Of a stretch of DNA of 64,000 nucleotides, positions 1-9,270 are shown in pieces. The position numbers were made by a program, and so were the translations under genes. Source of the DNA: Talpa occidentalis (lineage: Eukaryota; Chordata; Mammalia; Eulipotyphla; Talpidae). A model generated the notes under the pieces. The model was not told where the DNA came from. It worked only from the letters and a program-made list of their open reading frames with translations, and did not search any database. The stretch spans positions 40,598,329 to 40,662,328 of the forward strand of contig NW_023601212.1 of NCBI RefSeq assembly GCF_014898055.3. The letters are read 5' to 3'. Every line of letters begins with the position of its first letter. Positions within the stretch are counted from its first letter, which is position 1.

Positions 1-11
1 TCTTCCCACAG

Positions 12-125
12 TTGAAGGCCCTGGGCTTCCCAGAGAGCCTGGTGATCCAGGCCTACTTCGCTTGCGAAAAAAACGAGAACTTGGCTGCCAACTTTCTCCT
101 GAGTCAGAACTTTGATGATGAGTGA
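12..125 (+). CDS. RAD23A: RAD23A terminal exon (partial gene, C-terminal UBA domain)
   Basis: The last 37 codons of RAD23A follow a splice acceptor (pyrimidine tract and cag at positions 1-11). The frame reads [20 protein letters not shown] onward to [10 protein letters not shown] and a TGA stop. This is the C-terminal ubiquitin-associated domain (UBA2): the M/L-GFP loop, the central helix and the LLS helix are all visible. RAD23A is a nuclear and cytosolic shuttle. Its N-terminal ubiquitin-like domain, outside the window, binds the proteasome, its UBA domains bind ubiquitin chains, and it stabilises XPC in nucleotide-excision repair. UBA2 is known to protect the protein itself from degradation. 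RAD23B is the alternative paralogue, but synteny with GADD45GIP1, DAND5 and NFIX favours RAD23A. Confidence 0.95.
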   Translation: MKALGFPESLVIQAYFACEKNENLAANFLLSQNFDDE

Positions 126-776
126 TGACTGGGAGACCCGGCCACCCGCAGCCCCCACCCTCACGCCCCTCCTCCAAAAAGTTTTATAAAAGAAAAAAAT
201 ATATATATATATATTCATGTTTATTTAAGAAGTGGGAAAAAAAACAAAAACCTTAAAAAAAAAAAAAAACCCAACTTTCCACCCTCCTAAACTGGCCCCT
301 GTTCCCATCTTGGCCTGAAAAGACCCTTGCCAGACATCTGTCCCCCATCCCCCACTCCAGCCCAGCCTTCTCCAAGGAGCTGGCAGAACTGAAGGTGACA
401 GATGGGCCCCTTTTGGCCTCTGTCCCAGCTCCCTGCAGCCAGATGGAGAGGCGGCTGCCTGCTTCCCCATCCCCCGAAGAGCCCCTGAGACCTCTCCCCC
501 ACCCGCTTCCTGGGTGTGGGGAAGCTGGAGCCCCAAACTTTGATCTTCCATTGGAGTGGCCCAAATCTTTCCATCTGAAATGAATACTCAAGAGGTCCAC
601 GGCCCCTTCCCCAGTCTGGCCTTGGCCTACAACCTGCATCCCTTTGCTGGGGAGGAGGCCTGGTTTGTCCTGCCTGGGAAAGGGATAATGTTATGAGGCG
701 GAGACCACCCCCACCCCGAACACAGAACTGTGTCTGATAAAGGTTTTGAAGTGAATAAAGTTTTAAAAGACAGTCC
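126..776 (+). other. RAD23A: RAD23A 3' UTR with poly(A) signal
   Basis: Non-coding sequence runs from the stop codon to a canonical AATAAA at 754-759, with probable cleavage about 15-20 bases later. It contains a short AT dinucleotide run (about 198-214) and an A-rich stretch (about 237-270), followed by ordinary GC-balanced sequence. The exact cleavage site is inferred from the hexamer, not seen. Confidence 0.8.
754..759 (+). terminator. RAD23A: RAD23A polyadenylation hexamer AATAAA
   Basis: AATAAA is followed by a T-rich and then GT-containing stretch (gtcctgtggtctgtgcctg), the usual cleavage and downstream-element arrangement. It is the only canonical hexamer in the sense orientation in the likely RAD23A 3' UTR. 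Confidence 0.75.
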
Positions 777-1243
777 TGTGGTCTGTGCCTGCTGGGGCTT
801 CCCACTCCTGGACTGGGGGCTACTTGGGCACAGGTGACTTGGGAATGCCAAGGAGGGCAGAGGGGTATGGCAGCCTTTGCAGATTGGGGCTCTCAGTGTC
901 CTCCTCCCACAAAGCTGTCTTGTTCCCAGTGAGCCCCAGTTCAGCCTTGGAAGGAAGGAGTGTTCACCGTCCCCCACTATCATCACTACAGTCTGTTTTG
1001 GCTATATTTTTCCTCTGGTAATTGGCTAATTACTGGAGATTAATGTTGGTAAACAGAAGCCTCCTTCTCTGCCATCTGCTCCTCCATTATTTCCCCATTG
1101 CATCTCCTTTACTCTCTCTCTCTGAAGCCCCAGTTAGTCAGTGGGCTAGCATCCCTGAAGGAGAGGCAGGCACCAGGTGTTGGGGAAGGACCCAAGGAGG
1201 GGCACACACAATACAGAGCCCTCTGAGGTTGGGGATAACAGAT
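777..1243. other. Intergenic gap between convergent genes
   Basis: About 470 bases separate the inferred 3' ends of RAD23A (+) and GADD45GIP1 (-). I see no coding exon, repeat family or strong motif. Open frames here have no recognisable domain or splice context. Confidence 0.6.
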
Positions 1244-1249
1244 TTTATT
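1244..1249 (-). terminator. GADD45GIP1: GADD45GIP1 polyadenylation hexamer AATAAA
   Basis: On the minus strand an AATAAA lies only 16 bases after the GADD45GIP1 stop codon, so the predicted 3' UTR is only a few tens of bases. The two convergent genes therefore end close together without evident transcript overlap. Confidence 0.8.
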
Positions 1250-1264
1250 GGGAAAGGACACAGC

Positions 1265-1580
1265 TCAGGAGCTGGGTGCTGTGGAGACTGGGTCCTGGGC
1301 TGTACTGGCAGCCATTGCAGCAGCACGTGCCTCCTTCTTCTGTCTTTGTTTCTCCTCCTTGAGGCGCTTTCGCTCCTGCTTCTCCAGGTCCTGCAGCAGC
1401 TCTTGGAAGCGGGTGCTCCGTGGGTCCACGTGGTAGCCCAAGCGTTCCTGGGCCTCAGCTTGCAGACGGGCCCGCCGCTCCTTGTCTGCCTGTGCCTTCT
1501 CCCTGCGCTCCTGCTGTTGTCGCTGCCAGTTCGCAATCATCTGTGGCATCTTGGCCATTCGCTCTGCAATGAGCTGCTCC
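1265..1580 (-). CDS. GADD45GIP1: GADD45GIP1 exon 2 (mL64/CRIF1 C-terminal half)
   Basis: Exon 2 begins after a minus-strand acceptor (ctgcag at 1586-1581) and joins exon 1 inside the arginine codon of [11 protein letters not shown]. It encodes residues 117-221, ending in STAPSS. This part is highly charged and predicted coiled coil ([20 protein letters not shown], then [20 protein letters not shown]) with a lysine/arginine-rich stretch near residues 190-205. The protein is a component of the mitochondrial large ribosomal subunit (mL64) near the exit tunnel and is also described as a nuclear partner of GADD45 proteins. The spliced length, 221 residues, is within one of the human protein as I know it. 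No frameshift or lost residue is evident. Confidence 0.95.
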
Positions 1581-2114
1581 CTGCAGGGGGAAGTAGTGTG
1601 GGCAGTAAGAGAATAACCCCCAGCCAGGGCAGCGTCCATTTTTCCACACCCCACCTCTCCCAACTCCTCTGTGAAGAGAAATGGAAGGTTTATTATGACC
1701 TTTATACTTAGAAGTCCTTGACAAGAAAGAGGGGATGAACTAACTTGTATGTAACCCTGAGCACGAGCCAGTGCCAAGCCCCAGAAACTCTTGGAAGCAG
1801 ACCCCAAGTCATCGTTACATTTCACTAAGCTGTCTACTGAGCCATCCAAGCGCTGTTCACCATTTGGGGCCACTCCCACAGCTCCTCCATTGTACAGAAA
1901 TTGAGCACAGCTGATGCAGAGGGCCTAGGGTAGGAATGTGCTGTATGCTAAGCCTAGTTCTAGGCATAGGAGTGAAAGCAAGAAACGACTGGACCTTTTC
2001 CTCTAATTCTATGAGTTTGTAGAGGCTAATCACAGACCCACTTTAAGAACTAGAGAAATGAAGCTTGAGGAACTCAAGCTTCTGGGTAGGGTTATCTAGC
2101 TGGGATGGGACACA

Positions 2115-2200
2115 GACATATCACTACTTGGATAGCTGGACAAGTGACTGCCGTCCCTGCCTGTTTCCTCATCTCTAAAATGAAGGTATCCCCTCTTAGG
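2115..2200 (+). repeat. MIR SINE remnant
   Basis: The order 'tggacaagtgactg', 'ctgtttcctcatctctaaaatg' matches the conserved 3' half of mammalian-wide MIR in sense orientation. It is short and diverged, and sits in the GADD45GIP1 intron. Confidence 0.45.
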
Positions 2201-2264
2201 AGTTGATGGGAGGACAAGAACATTAAGTTCCAGGAACACACAACCTGCTACCCCAACTTGCCTC

Positions 2265-2600
2265 CCTCAGGTGTTACCATCCAAATGTCCCTGGACTTTC
2301 TTCCCTCACATCTAATCCTTAAGATGTGCCTCCTATCCTTCATTCTGGAATGCTTCACCTCCCACTCTTCCCCAGTTACACTGACCTTAATTTAAGACAT
2401 TTCTGCCTCAGGGCCTTTGCACGGCCTGTTTCTGCTACCAGGAGCTCCCCTCCATCCCCCCACCATGGCACGTCATCACTCAAGTCTGCTTAAGCATCAA
2501 GTCCTTAAGAGGCTCGGGTTCTCCCAAAAACGTTTGGCACGTACTCTTCATCTGTCTTTTATCTTCCTAATGGCTCTCTGTCACCATTTTTCACACCGTA
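2265..2600 (+). repeat. L2 LINE-like 3' remnant
   Basis: The phrases 'cctcagggcctttgcac' and 'ctgtttctgctaccaggagctc', followed by 'tcactcaagtctgctta', resemble the L2 3' region found throughout mammalian genomes. Boundaries are approximate. Confidence 0.5.
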
Positions 2601-2767
2601 GGTGCTTAACTTAATCCTGAGGTCTGTTTTGCGGCTAGGAGAGCATGCACGTAAATCCACAACAATGCAACCCATGTGATAAAAGCTCGAAGGAGTAAGC
2701 ACCCCTAGAGCACAGTTCACACGGTAGACCGCCCGGGACGTGGGTCCTACCGCCTGCATGCACGCAC

Positions 2768-3117
2768 CTGGCCTGACGCTTCTGCTCCTTTGCCAGCTGC
2801 TGTAGGCGCAGCGATTCCTGCATGGTCGCCAGGCTTGGGCACCATTCACGCTCCTCTTCCTCCAGCTCGCGCAGCTGTTCCCGCGACGGCCACAGGGACC
2901 CCGAGTCCACTCCCGAGGCGGCGCCGTGCCGCGCAAACTGTTTGGCCGTGTAGCGCGGCCCCAGTTGCCAACGCGGGGTCAGGGGGTCGTCTGGATCCGG
3001 CCACCAGGGCCCCGGCGAGCGGCGCGGGGGCGGGGGCGCTCTGTAGCCACGGGAGCAACGGCCGACTGTCGCCACCAGCCCTAACAGGCCGCGCACGGGC
3101 CGCCCGGGCGCCGCCAT
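2768..3117 (-). CDS. GADD45GIP1: GADD45GIP1 exon 1 (mitochondrial targeting and N-terminal half)
   Basis: Exon 1 encodes residues 1-117, starting [20 protein letters not shown]. The first ~25 residues are arginine-rich and lack acidic residues, as in a mitochondrial targeting peptide. Then comes the conserved segment around [18 protein letters not shown] and [14 protein letters not shown], then an acidic coiled coil (ELEEEEREW). The start was chosen because it matches the family N-terminus and has a strong context (A at -3, G at +4); no in-frame upstream ATG is near. The exon ends at a GTGCGT donor (2767 downward). It lies inside a CpG island. The 3' flank, not the promoter, faces RAD23A. Confidence 0.95.
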
Positions 3118-3200
3118 CTTGACCGTGCCGGGTCTTCGCGGGCGCGGGCTGGCCACGGCGCTGCCTGCGCGAGAGGTCCGGTGGGGCGGGGAGAGGGGTG
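2860..3200. promoter_or_regulatory. GADD45GIP1: GADD45GIP1 CpG-island promoter
   Basis: CpG-dense sequence covers exon 1 and ends abruptly near 3200, where AT-rich DNA starts. There is no TATA box at a suitable distance, as expected for a housekeeping mitochondrial-ribosome gene. Boundaries are by eye. Confidence 0.7.
3110..3120 (-). promoter_or_regulatory. GADD45GIP1: YY1-type element overlapping the start codon
   Basis: The minus strand reads AAGATGGCGGC, which equals the strong YY1 consensus AAnATGGCGGC. It is centred on the GADD45GIP1 initiator codon. Such sites are common at TSS-proximal starts of nuclear genes for mitochondrial proteins. Binding itself is inferred. Confidence 0.6.
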
Positions 3201-3209
3201 TCCTTGCTG

Positions 3210-3445
3210 CCTCAGTTTGGGTAACGGCGAGTAGTATTTTTTTGCATTTTCAATATAATTTAAAATTTTACTTTAGCAGTTATTTATTAAAACTTTGAAA
3301 ATTAAATTTATATTTTAAGTTATAATGTATTTTGACATTGAAATATACTTAAATATTTAAAGTATTTAAATATTTCAAAGTTAAATCAATCTACACATTC
3401 TATTTTAATTTAATATTTAGAAATGCTTTCAATGTTTGTAAAATA
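3210..3445. other. AT-rich unassigned block
   Basis: Very AT-rich sequence with repeated 'aaatattt' and 'ttaaaatt' patterns starts directly behind the GADD45GIP1 promoter. Similar sequence continues at 3786-3963 and 4222-4440, with SINEs inserted between. I recognise no gene or repeat family. Confidence 0.5.
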
Positions 3446-3665
3446 GCGCCTGCTTGGTGGTCTAGGGATTGGGTCTCAGCGCCATGACCTCCGTGCCTGA
3501 GTTCAGATCTCCGGCCAGGGAGCTAACCCACATGGCGCAGCAGACCTCCCCGCAACAGTGTATTTGTCAGTCCACCTGCTCTGTTCCCCACTCTGTCTCT
3601 GTGAATCCTCTCACGCTCCACACTTCTGGCCAACACCCCAGTTCTACGAGCAAAAAATTTAAAAA
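3446..3665 (+). mobile_element. tRNA-SINE copy 1, type A, diverged
   Basis: It has the shared family body: head 'tggtggtctagggattgg', 'ggagctaacccacatggcgcagcagacctc', and tail 'ttctggccaacaccccagttc'. It is diverged from the other copies and so probably old. Confidence 0.8.
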
Positions 3666-3681
3666 GAAATATATATAAATA

Positions 3682-3785
3682 TATTTCAGTCAGTGTATTT
3701 CTGCTCCCCGCTCTGTCTCTGGTGAATCCTCTCACCACCCGCACTTCTGGCCTGTACACCAGTTCTTGTATGCATAAATAAATAA
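3682..3785 (+). mobile_element. tRNA-SINE copy 2, type A, 3' fragment
   Basis: Only the 3' part is present: 'ctctgtctctggtgaatcc', 'tgtacaccagttcttgtatg', then (aaat)n. It abuts copy 1 and may be a tandem tail duplication or a truncated second insertion. Confidence 0.75.
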
Positions 3786-3963
3786 AATATTTTTAATTAA
3801 GAAAATAAAAAATGTAAATACTTACATTTTACTTTATATATTGTTCATAATATTTTATGCTTTTTAATTTGATTTCTAATATCTTAATTAAAAATTTCAT
3901 TTTAAATAATTATCTGAAATTTGCCTGGATACTTATTTATTAATATTATTTTTTAGTCTTTTT

Positions 3964-4221
3964 AAAAAAAGATTTATTTATACAAAAACTGGGGTATAGT
4001 CAGAGGCTCGGGAGAGTGAGAGAATCCACCAGAGACAGAGCAGGGAGCAGACCAGGCAGATGGACCAAAGACACTGCTGAGGGGAGCAGTGGGCAAGACA
4101 GGAGAGGTCTGCTGCGCCTTGTGGGCTTCTCCCTGGCTGGCCTGGAATCAAACCTGTGCTGCAGAGGCTGTGGACAGCTTCACAGTGCGGCACTCAACCA
4201 GCTTCGCCACCAGGGAGGCCC
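3964..4221 (-). mobile_element. tRNA-SINE copy 3, type A
   Basis: Full-length reverse copy from 'gatttatttatacaaaaact' to 'gccaccagggaggccctgg'. The tRNA-like head lies at the right end. Confidence 0.85.
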
Positions 4222-4439
4222 TGGACACTTATTTTAAATAAAAATTATTTTAAAGTTATTTAAAATTGTATGTTATTTAAGATGTCTGTATATAAATTTT
4301 GTAGGTGCTTCATTACTTTATGCTTTTTAGATTTTTTTGTATTTTGAAATGTTTAAAATGCTTGATTTTATCCACAGCTAAGTGGTTCAATTGCTCTCAG
4401 ACCTTATAGCACTGGAAAAATAAGGTATCTAATTTTCTT

Positions 4440-5195
4440 TTTGAGGCTATCTGTTACTGCAGATAACCCATCCTGAGCAAGCAGAAACCTCTAACCTTCA
4501 GTGGAGCCCCTGGGCTGACTAGAGCCAGAAGACTGCAAATGCAGATGAGAGGAGCTCCTGAGGTGGAAGATGGGAGCCCGCCAACAGAAATGTATAATTT
4601 TATTTATCTGAAAAGCCTCTTCATACTTTTTCATGCAATGAACTTCAACTAAGTCCACATTTCTTTGGCTTTAGCTTTCTCCTTAGCCAATAATTTTAAC
4701 TCCTTTGTTTTCAAACCTAGTCCCTAAAACTTGTATAACCTCATCTCTTTTTTTTTTAATATTCATTTTATTTATTTATGCATTTAAGAGCTGGGGTGTA
4801 GGCCAGAGGTGCAGGAAGGGTGAAAGGATTCACCAGAGACAGAGTGGGGAACAGAACAGGTGGATTTACTGAAATACACTGCTGAGGGGAGCAGCAGGTG
4901 AGACAGGAGTGGTCTGCTGCGCCATGTAGGTAGCTCCCTGCCTGAATTGAACTGGAGCTGCAGTGGCTGCAGATAGCTTCATAGTGCTGCAACTTAACCC
5001 CTGTGCCACCGCCAGGGAGGCCCAACCTCATCTCTTTTCTAACCTAACCTGGGAGGCAGATTTGAGATTACCTCCTGGTGTTTGCCAATTGGATTTGCAA
5101 TAAAGTTTCTTTTCTCCAAATCTGCTGTCTTGGTGTCAGCATCTATTCAGGTCCAGTAGTGAGTATAGTGCTTGGTAACCTGATCCTGGCGTAGA
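4440..5195 (+). repeat. Possible solo-LTR fragment of an endogenous retrovirus
   Basis: On both sides of SINE copy 4 the sequence resembles the R-U5 part of a retroviral LTR. An AATAAA (5099-5104) is followed by 'gtttcttttctccaaatctg', 'ctgtcttggtgtcagcatc'. No clear TG...CA ends, target duplication or internal genes are visible, so this is tentative. Confidence 0.35.
4752..5023 (-). mobile_element. tRNA-SINE copy 4, type A, perfect TSD
   Basis: Full-length reverse copy flanked by a perfect 15-bp direct repeat aacctcatctctttt at 4737-4751 and 5024-5038. It interrupts the LTR-like segment. Confidence 0.95.
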
Positions 5196-5209
5196 AATTA
5201 AACATTATT

Positions 5210-5425
5210 GTATAGAAGGATTTCGGCCTTTAAAAGGAAGGAAATTCTGACACACTACAATGTGGATGAAACTGAAAACATTATGCTGAGTGAAATAAGC
5301 CAGTCACAAAAGGACAGATAATTTATTTGAGATTCCTAGAGGAGTGAGATTCAGAGAGACAGAACATAACACGAAGGGTGCCAGGTACCACAAAGACTAA
5401 GAATAGTTACTGCTTATTAAGAACA
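5210..5425 (+). repeat. Old L1 3'-end fragment
   Basis: 'acactacaatgtggatgaa', 'cattatgctgagtgaaataa' and 'gccagtcacaaaaggacag' are the conserved sequence near the end of L1 ORF2. It is diverged and carries no open frame. Confidence 0.75.
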
Positions 5426-5430
5426 GAGTT

Positions 5431-5676
5431 TCTGGGACTCCCTGGTGGTCTAGAGGTAAAGTGTCAGTGCTATCGCTAAGGCCTGAACGGGAAGATACCC
5501 ACATATGCGCAGCAGACTTCTGTCTCACCTACTGCTTCCCTCAGCAGTGTATTTCAGTAAAAAAATCCTCCTGTTCTGCTCCCCACTCTGTCTCTAGTGA
5601 ATCCTCTGACCCTCCACACCTCTGGCCTATATCACAGTTCTTCTACGAAAAATAAATCTAAAAAAAAAAAAAAAAA
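5431..5676 (+). mobile_element. tRNA-SINE copy 5, type A
   Basis: Head 'gactccctggtggtctagag', body 'atatgcgcagcagacttctg', ending in A(16). The B-box region is partly lost compared with other copies. Confidence 0.85.
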
Positions 5677-5940
5677 GGGCCTCCCTGGTGGCGCAGGGGT
5701 TAAAGACACAGTGCTATCAAGCTATCACCAAACACTGTGGCATGAGTTTGATCTCCGGCCAGGGAGCTGACCTACATGGCGCAGCAGACCTCTCCTGTCT
5801 CGCCGGCTGCTCCCCTCAGCAGTGTATTTCAATACATCTGCCTGTTTTGCTCCTCACTCTGTCTCTGGTAGATCCTCTCACCCCCCACAGCTCTGGCCTA
5901 CACACAAGCTGTGTGCATATATAAATCTTAAAAAAAAAAA
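5677..5940 (+). mobile_element. tRNA-SINE copy 6, type A
   Basis: Head-to-tail with copy 5, starting at the end of its A-tail. Complete from 'gggcctccctggtggcgcag' to 'tataaatctt' plus A(10). A-tails of earlier copies look like preferred landing sites. Confidence 0.9.
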
Positions 5941-5949
5941 TTTAATAGC

Positions 5950-6120
5950 TCTGACCCCCAACCCCCATGCAGTAAAAAAATACAGGTATGACTTTTGACT
6001 CTCCCCAAATACAACTACTGTTGACCAAGGAGCCTTACCAACAGCACAGTGGATGAGCACATGTTTTGTATATTATCTATATTATGTACTATATTTTACA
6101 ATAAAATAAACTAGAGAAAG
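5950..6120 (+). repeat. MER2/Tigger-type DNA transposon remnant
   Basis: 'actactgttgaccaaggagc', 'cttaccaacagcacagtgga' and 'acaataaaataaactagaga' follow the order of the internal part of MER2-like Tigger elements. No terminal repeat is preserved here. Confidence 0.55.
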
Positions 6121-6206
6121 CTCTAGTGGTAGGGTCATGTCAGAGGCAGGACTGACAGAAAAGCACTTTCTGTGCTTTCCCAGGCCACTCCCTCCTGATG
6201 AAGGCA

Positions 6207-7103
6207 ATGGCTACAAAATTCCTGCACCCAATCATCCTTGGACCACCCCCTTGGGCAAGGACACCGTGTGCCAGAGGATCATCCAGAACTTTTGTTTCCA
6301 CCATCTCTCCAGCAGCCACTTGCGAAGGTCAACATAGAAATTGGTAATATGGCAAAGCAGAAATAGAGAAAGATGTTTCAGTTCCAGATCATATAATCAC
6401 ACATCTAATCATATCAGAGGTGGACATTTGGCATGATCAGCATCAGCTTCCTGATGGTTTTCCTAGGACATTAGTTCAAGCTGAAGTCCTGGACAAAATC
6501 TATGATGTGGATTTGGAAACACTCAAAGATTGTCCCAGTTGATGCTGAATTCACCCTCATAGTGGAAGGGTATACAATCTCAGTTTCTGTTCCTGTGTGC
6601 ATGGATTGATGGCATCGTGGAGGAATCATTAAACCAGCAGGAGGATGATAAACCTGAAGCAGTTGCTACCAGGTTAAGACAGTACAAAGATGTGGCAAAG
6701 TCAGTCATTGAATTCATTAAGAACTGAGGAATGCTCCCCCAATTTGGGAGGATGGAGCCAGCAAAATCTGGCCCTATGTTTACATGATTCTCTAGGAAAA
6801 GAGCACACCCATTGAGTCCAATGAAGGTTAGCATCTGCTCAGTGAAAGAACCAGGATGATGTCATTCATTTGATTGTATGTATAGTGTGCCGTGTTCCAA
6901 TTAGAAGCTAGCTGAGATAGCTTGCAGTGTCTTTTCTAGTTTTAATGGGCAACTGATAAGAAAACTAATAAGTATAAAGAGGCTTTCCTCACCTTTCCAA
7001 AAGAAGAGTCACCTACACCTGTTTAAGATGTCTCTGCACAGGTCTCAAGCACCCCCACAGGAAAGCAAGCATGAAATGGATTTCAAACAGTGTGTAGCCC
7101 AAA
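6207..7103 (+). pseudogene. AK4: AK4 (adenylate kinase 4) processed pseudogene
   Basis: An intronless, broken copy of adenylate kinase 4, a mitochondrial nucleoside-phosphate kinase family member. Recognisable blocks in order are ATKFL..IILGPP (6207 on), GKDTVCQRIIQNF and HHLSS, then QQEDDKPEAVATRLRQYKDV with KSVIEF, and a C-terminus resembling KIWPYVYT at about 6768-6793, with the degraded coding part ending near 6831. Breaks include a one-base loss inside the glycine-rich phosphate-binding loop, in-frame stops (for example after RRST), and a missing stretch in the middle. 3' UTR-like sequence follows to 7103, where another retrocopy is inserted; host sequence resumes at 7449. The spliced parent and loss of frame indicate L1-mediated retroposition followed by decay. 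No function is expected. Confidence 0.8.
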
Positions 7104-7116
7104 CTCCAGCTGAGTT

Positions 7117-7120
7117 TATA

Positions 7121-7136
<16 letters not shown>
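7117..7136. repeat. (TA)10 microsatellite
   Basis: Uninterrupted TA repeats at the junction of the A-tailed retrocopy, followed by a T-run. Probably grown from the A-tail and target junction. Confidence 0.9.
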
Positions 7137-7151
<15 letters not shown>

Positions 7152-7434
7152 AAAGACCAGGTTTATTAGGGAAAGGGACAGAAGAATATAGGACATTTGC
7201 ACAGACACAAGCCGGCAGAAAGAGCTGCCCCGAAAGGGACAGGTGTGCTGAGAGAGGCCTGCATGGTTGCAGGCAGGTGGCCTTGAGGAGAGCGGCCTCC
7301 ACTGAGGGAGGTCAGTGAAGAGAAGTCCCTGCAGATACAGGTCACAGACAGGCAGGAAGGCTGCTGCCCTGCAGAGGGAGAGAATTGGTGAAAAGAAGCA
7401 CCTTCATAGTCACAGGTGGGCAGTGAGAGTGCTG
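7118..7434 (-). mobile_element. Retrocopy of an unidentified transcript 3' end, with poly(A) and TSD
   Basis: A 317-base insert lies between direct repeats ctccagctgagttt (7104-7117 and 7435-7448). On the minus strand it ends in AATAAA (7167-7162), about 15 bases of trailer and an A-tail of about 15. The (TA)10 at 7117-7136 sits at the left junction. The insert has two partly similar halves ending in 'ctgcaggg'. I do not recognise the parent transcript. It could also be an unnamed LTR or SINE. Confidence 0.6.
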
Positions 7435-7448
7435 CTCCAGCTGAGTTT

Positions 7449-7700
7449 TAACTGTTATGTTGTTGCCATGCTAGCCTTTTTATGTGTGATGGTGGTGGAC
7501 TCTGGTTCTCCCTATCCCCAAAAGCTGCTGACCCTCAGCACCAGCCAGCCTGTCTCAGGTTCTCTGATTGTGACCCCTTGGTGACAGTGAGATTAATGGC
7601 AGTTGCTCTCAGTGGTCACTTCTCTGGCCTTGAGTGGTTGTGTCCACAATTCATATTTTTGTTAGGAGTGACAGCTTCTTTGTATCCATGTTACAGAGAA
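7449..7700 (+). other. Continuation of AK4 pseudogene 3' UTR or unique DNA
   Basis: Sequence resumes after the target duplication. By position it should belong to the AK4 retrocopy 3' UTR or its flank, but I cannot confirm the match by memory. Confidence 0.35.
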
Positions 7701-7711
7701 TCTCCCCTTTT

Positions 7712-8205
7712 GAATCTTGCATGCTCATATTTATTGCAGCACTCCATGCAATAACCAAGCTGTGGAAACAACCTAAATGCCCCCAAACAGGTGAGTAGAT
7801 CAAGAAGATGTGGTAAATATATACACTATGGAATATCATTCAGTGATCAAGAAACTCATGCTATTTGGGGCAGCATGGATGGAACTGGAAGGGATTATGC
7901 TAAATAAGCCAGAAGGAGAAAGATAAATACAGGGTGGTGTCACTTATTTGTGGAATGCAAAGAAACCAAATAAAGGGTCAAAGACAAACTTTATGACCAT
8001 CCATTGAAAACTGACCATAGATCTGAGGCATGCAGAGGGAGAGGGAGGGGCAAGCACAGAGGGAGGACTATGGAAGCTTCAGTGCTCAGTGTTTGGTATG
8101 CTGGGGTGACTATGCCTGAGGGGAAAATCCTAAATTCCCAAACACTGAAAAGGATGTAAACCAATGATACTTCCATTAAAAACATTTTTTAAAAAATTTC
8201 TATTT
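7712..8205 (+). repeat. L1 3'-end fragment
   Basis: 'gtggaaacaacctaaatgcc', 'tatggaatatcattcagtga' and 'gcatggatggaactggaagg' are the last part of L1 ORF2 and the start of its 3' UTR. The frame is broken. It is similar in type to the young minus-strand L1 but more diverged. Confidence 0.85.
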
Positions 8206-8390
8206 TTGACATTCTGGAATGAAAGAATTTGGTATCTACTATTTTTATTAGACTGATTTTTTTTTTACATCTGTTTTCCCCTTCTTATGCTATTAAGTAA
8301 TATGAATAGTTACTATGGAAAGGACCTGAAAGCTGAGGAATGATAGTGAATCCCTTCATGCACCAGGAACTGAACTCTGTGGAGGGTCTC
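8206..8390. other. Unique sequence, no feature seen
   Basis: AT-biased sequence between an L1 fragment and SINE copy 7. It continues between the SINEs at 8959-9004, 9271-9328 and 10026-10113. No gene or repeat recognised. Confidence 0.4.
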
Positions 8391-8678
8391 ACTTTTTTTT
8401 TTTTTTAAGATTTTATTTTTATTTATTCATACAAGCACTGGGTACAGTCAGAAGCATGGGAGGGTGAGAGAATTCACCAGAGCCAGAGCAGGGAGCAGAA
8501 CAGGCAGGTCGAGGAAGCACACTGCTGATGGGAGCAGCAGGCAGTAGGAGAGGTCTGCATGCTGTGTGGGACCCTCCTCCAGTGGCCGGGGAGCAGCCGG
8601 GGATTGAACCGGCGCTGCAGGGGCTGCAGGCAGCTTCGCAACCCAGCGCTCAACCACTGCACCACTGGAGAGGCCCTC
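8391..8678 (-). mobile_element. tRNA-SINE copy 7, type B
   Basis: Type B markers: 'gcactgggtacagtcagaag' in the tail and 'cgcaacccagcgctcaacca' in the head, reverse orientation. Complete. Confidence 0.9.
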
Positions 8679-8680
8679 AC

Positions 8681-8958
8681 TTTTTCTTTTAAGATTTTTT
8701 TATTATTTATTTATACATACAAGAACCAGGGTACAGGCCAGATGTGCAGGAGGGTGAGAGGATTCACCAGAGACAGAGCAGGGAACAGAACAGGCAGACT
8801 GACCGAAACACACTGCTGAGAGGAGCAGCGGTCAAGACAGGAGAGGTCTGCTGCACTATGTGGGCATCTCACTGCCAGCCAGGATCGAACCTGCACTGCA
8901 GAGGCTGCAGACAGCTCCACAGCACTGCACTCAACCACCTGCACCACCAGAGAGGCCC
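8681..8958 (-). mobile_element. tRNA-SINE copy 8, type A
   Basis: Reverse copy immediately next to copy 7; its T-run begins where copy 7 ends ('cctcactttttcttttaag'). Confidence 0.9.
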
Positions 8959-9004
8959 TGGAGGATCTCATTTTAACTGGTGGCCTGGCTCTCACGATTC
9001 ATTA

Positions 9005-9270
9005 TTTTTTTTTTAAGATTTATTTATTTATACAAGAACTGGGGTACAGGTCAGAGGTGCGGGAGGGTGAGAGGATTCACCAGAGAGAGTGGAGAGCAGA
9101 ACAGGCAGACAGACCAAAGACACTGCTGAGGGGAGCAGCAGGTGAAGCAGGAGAGGTCTGTTGCACCATGTGGGTAGCTCCCTGGCTGGCCAGGAATCAA
9201 ACCTGTGCTTCAGAGGCTGCGGACAGCTTCACAGTGCAGCGCTCAACCCGCTGCACCACCAGGGAAGCCC
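9005..9270 (-). mobile_element. tRNA-SINE copy 9, type A
   Basis: Reverse copy, complete, with an imperfect flanking repeat around 'atgattcactta' and 'acgattcatta'. Confidence 0.9.

Larger units (their letters stand above)
1581..2767 (-). other. GADD45GIP1: GADD45GIP1 intron
   Basis: The single intron carries GT (2767-2766) and AG (1582-1581) ends on the minus strand. It holds weak MIR-like and L2-like relics (listed separately) and otherwise unremarkable unique sequence. Confidence 0.85.

Noticed and set aside
1022..1711. A 229-codon plus-strand open frame over GADD45GIP1 exon 2
   Set aside because: It is the antisense shadow of the real exon and begins at a non-ATG codon.
4440..5195. A complete endogenous retrovirus
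   Set aside because: Only an LTR-like R-U5 segment with AATAAA can be argued; no gag, pol or env frame, primer site or second LTR is present.
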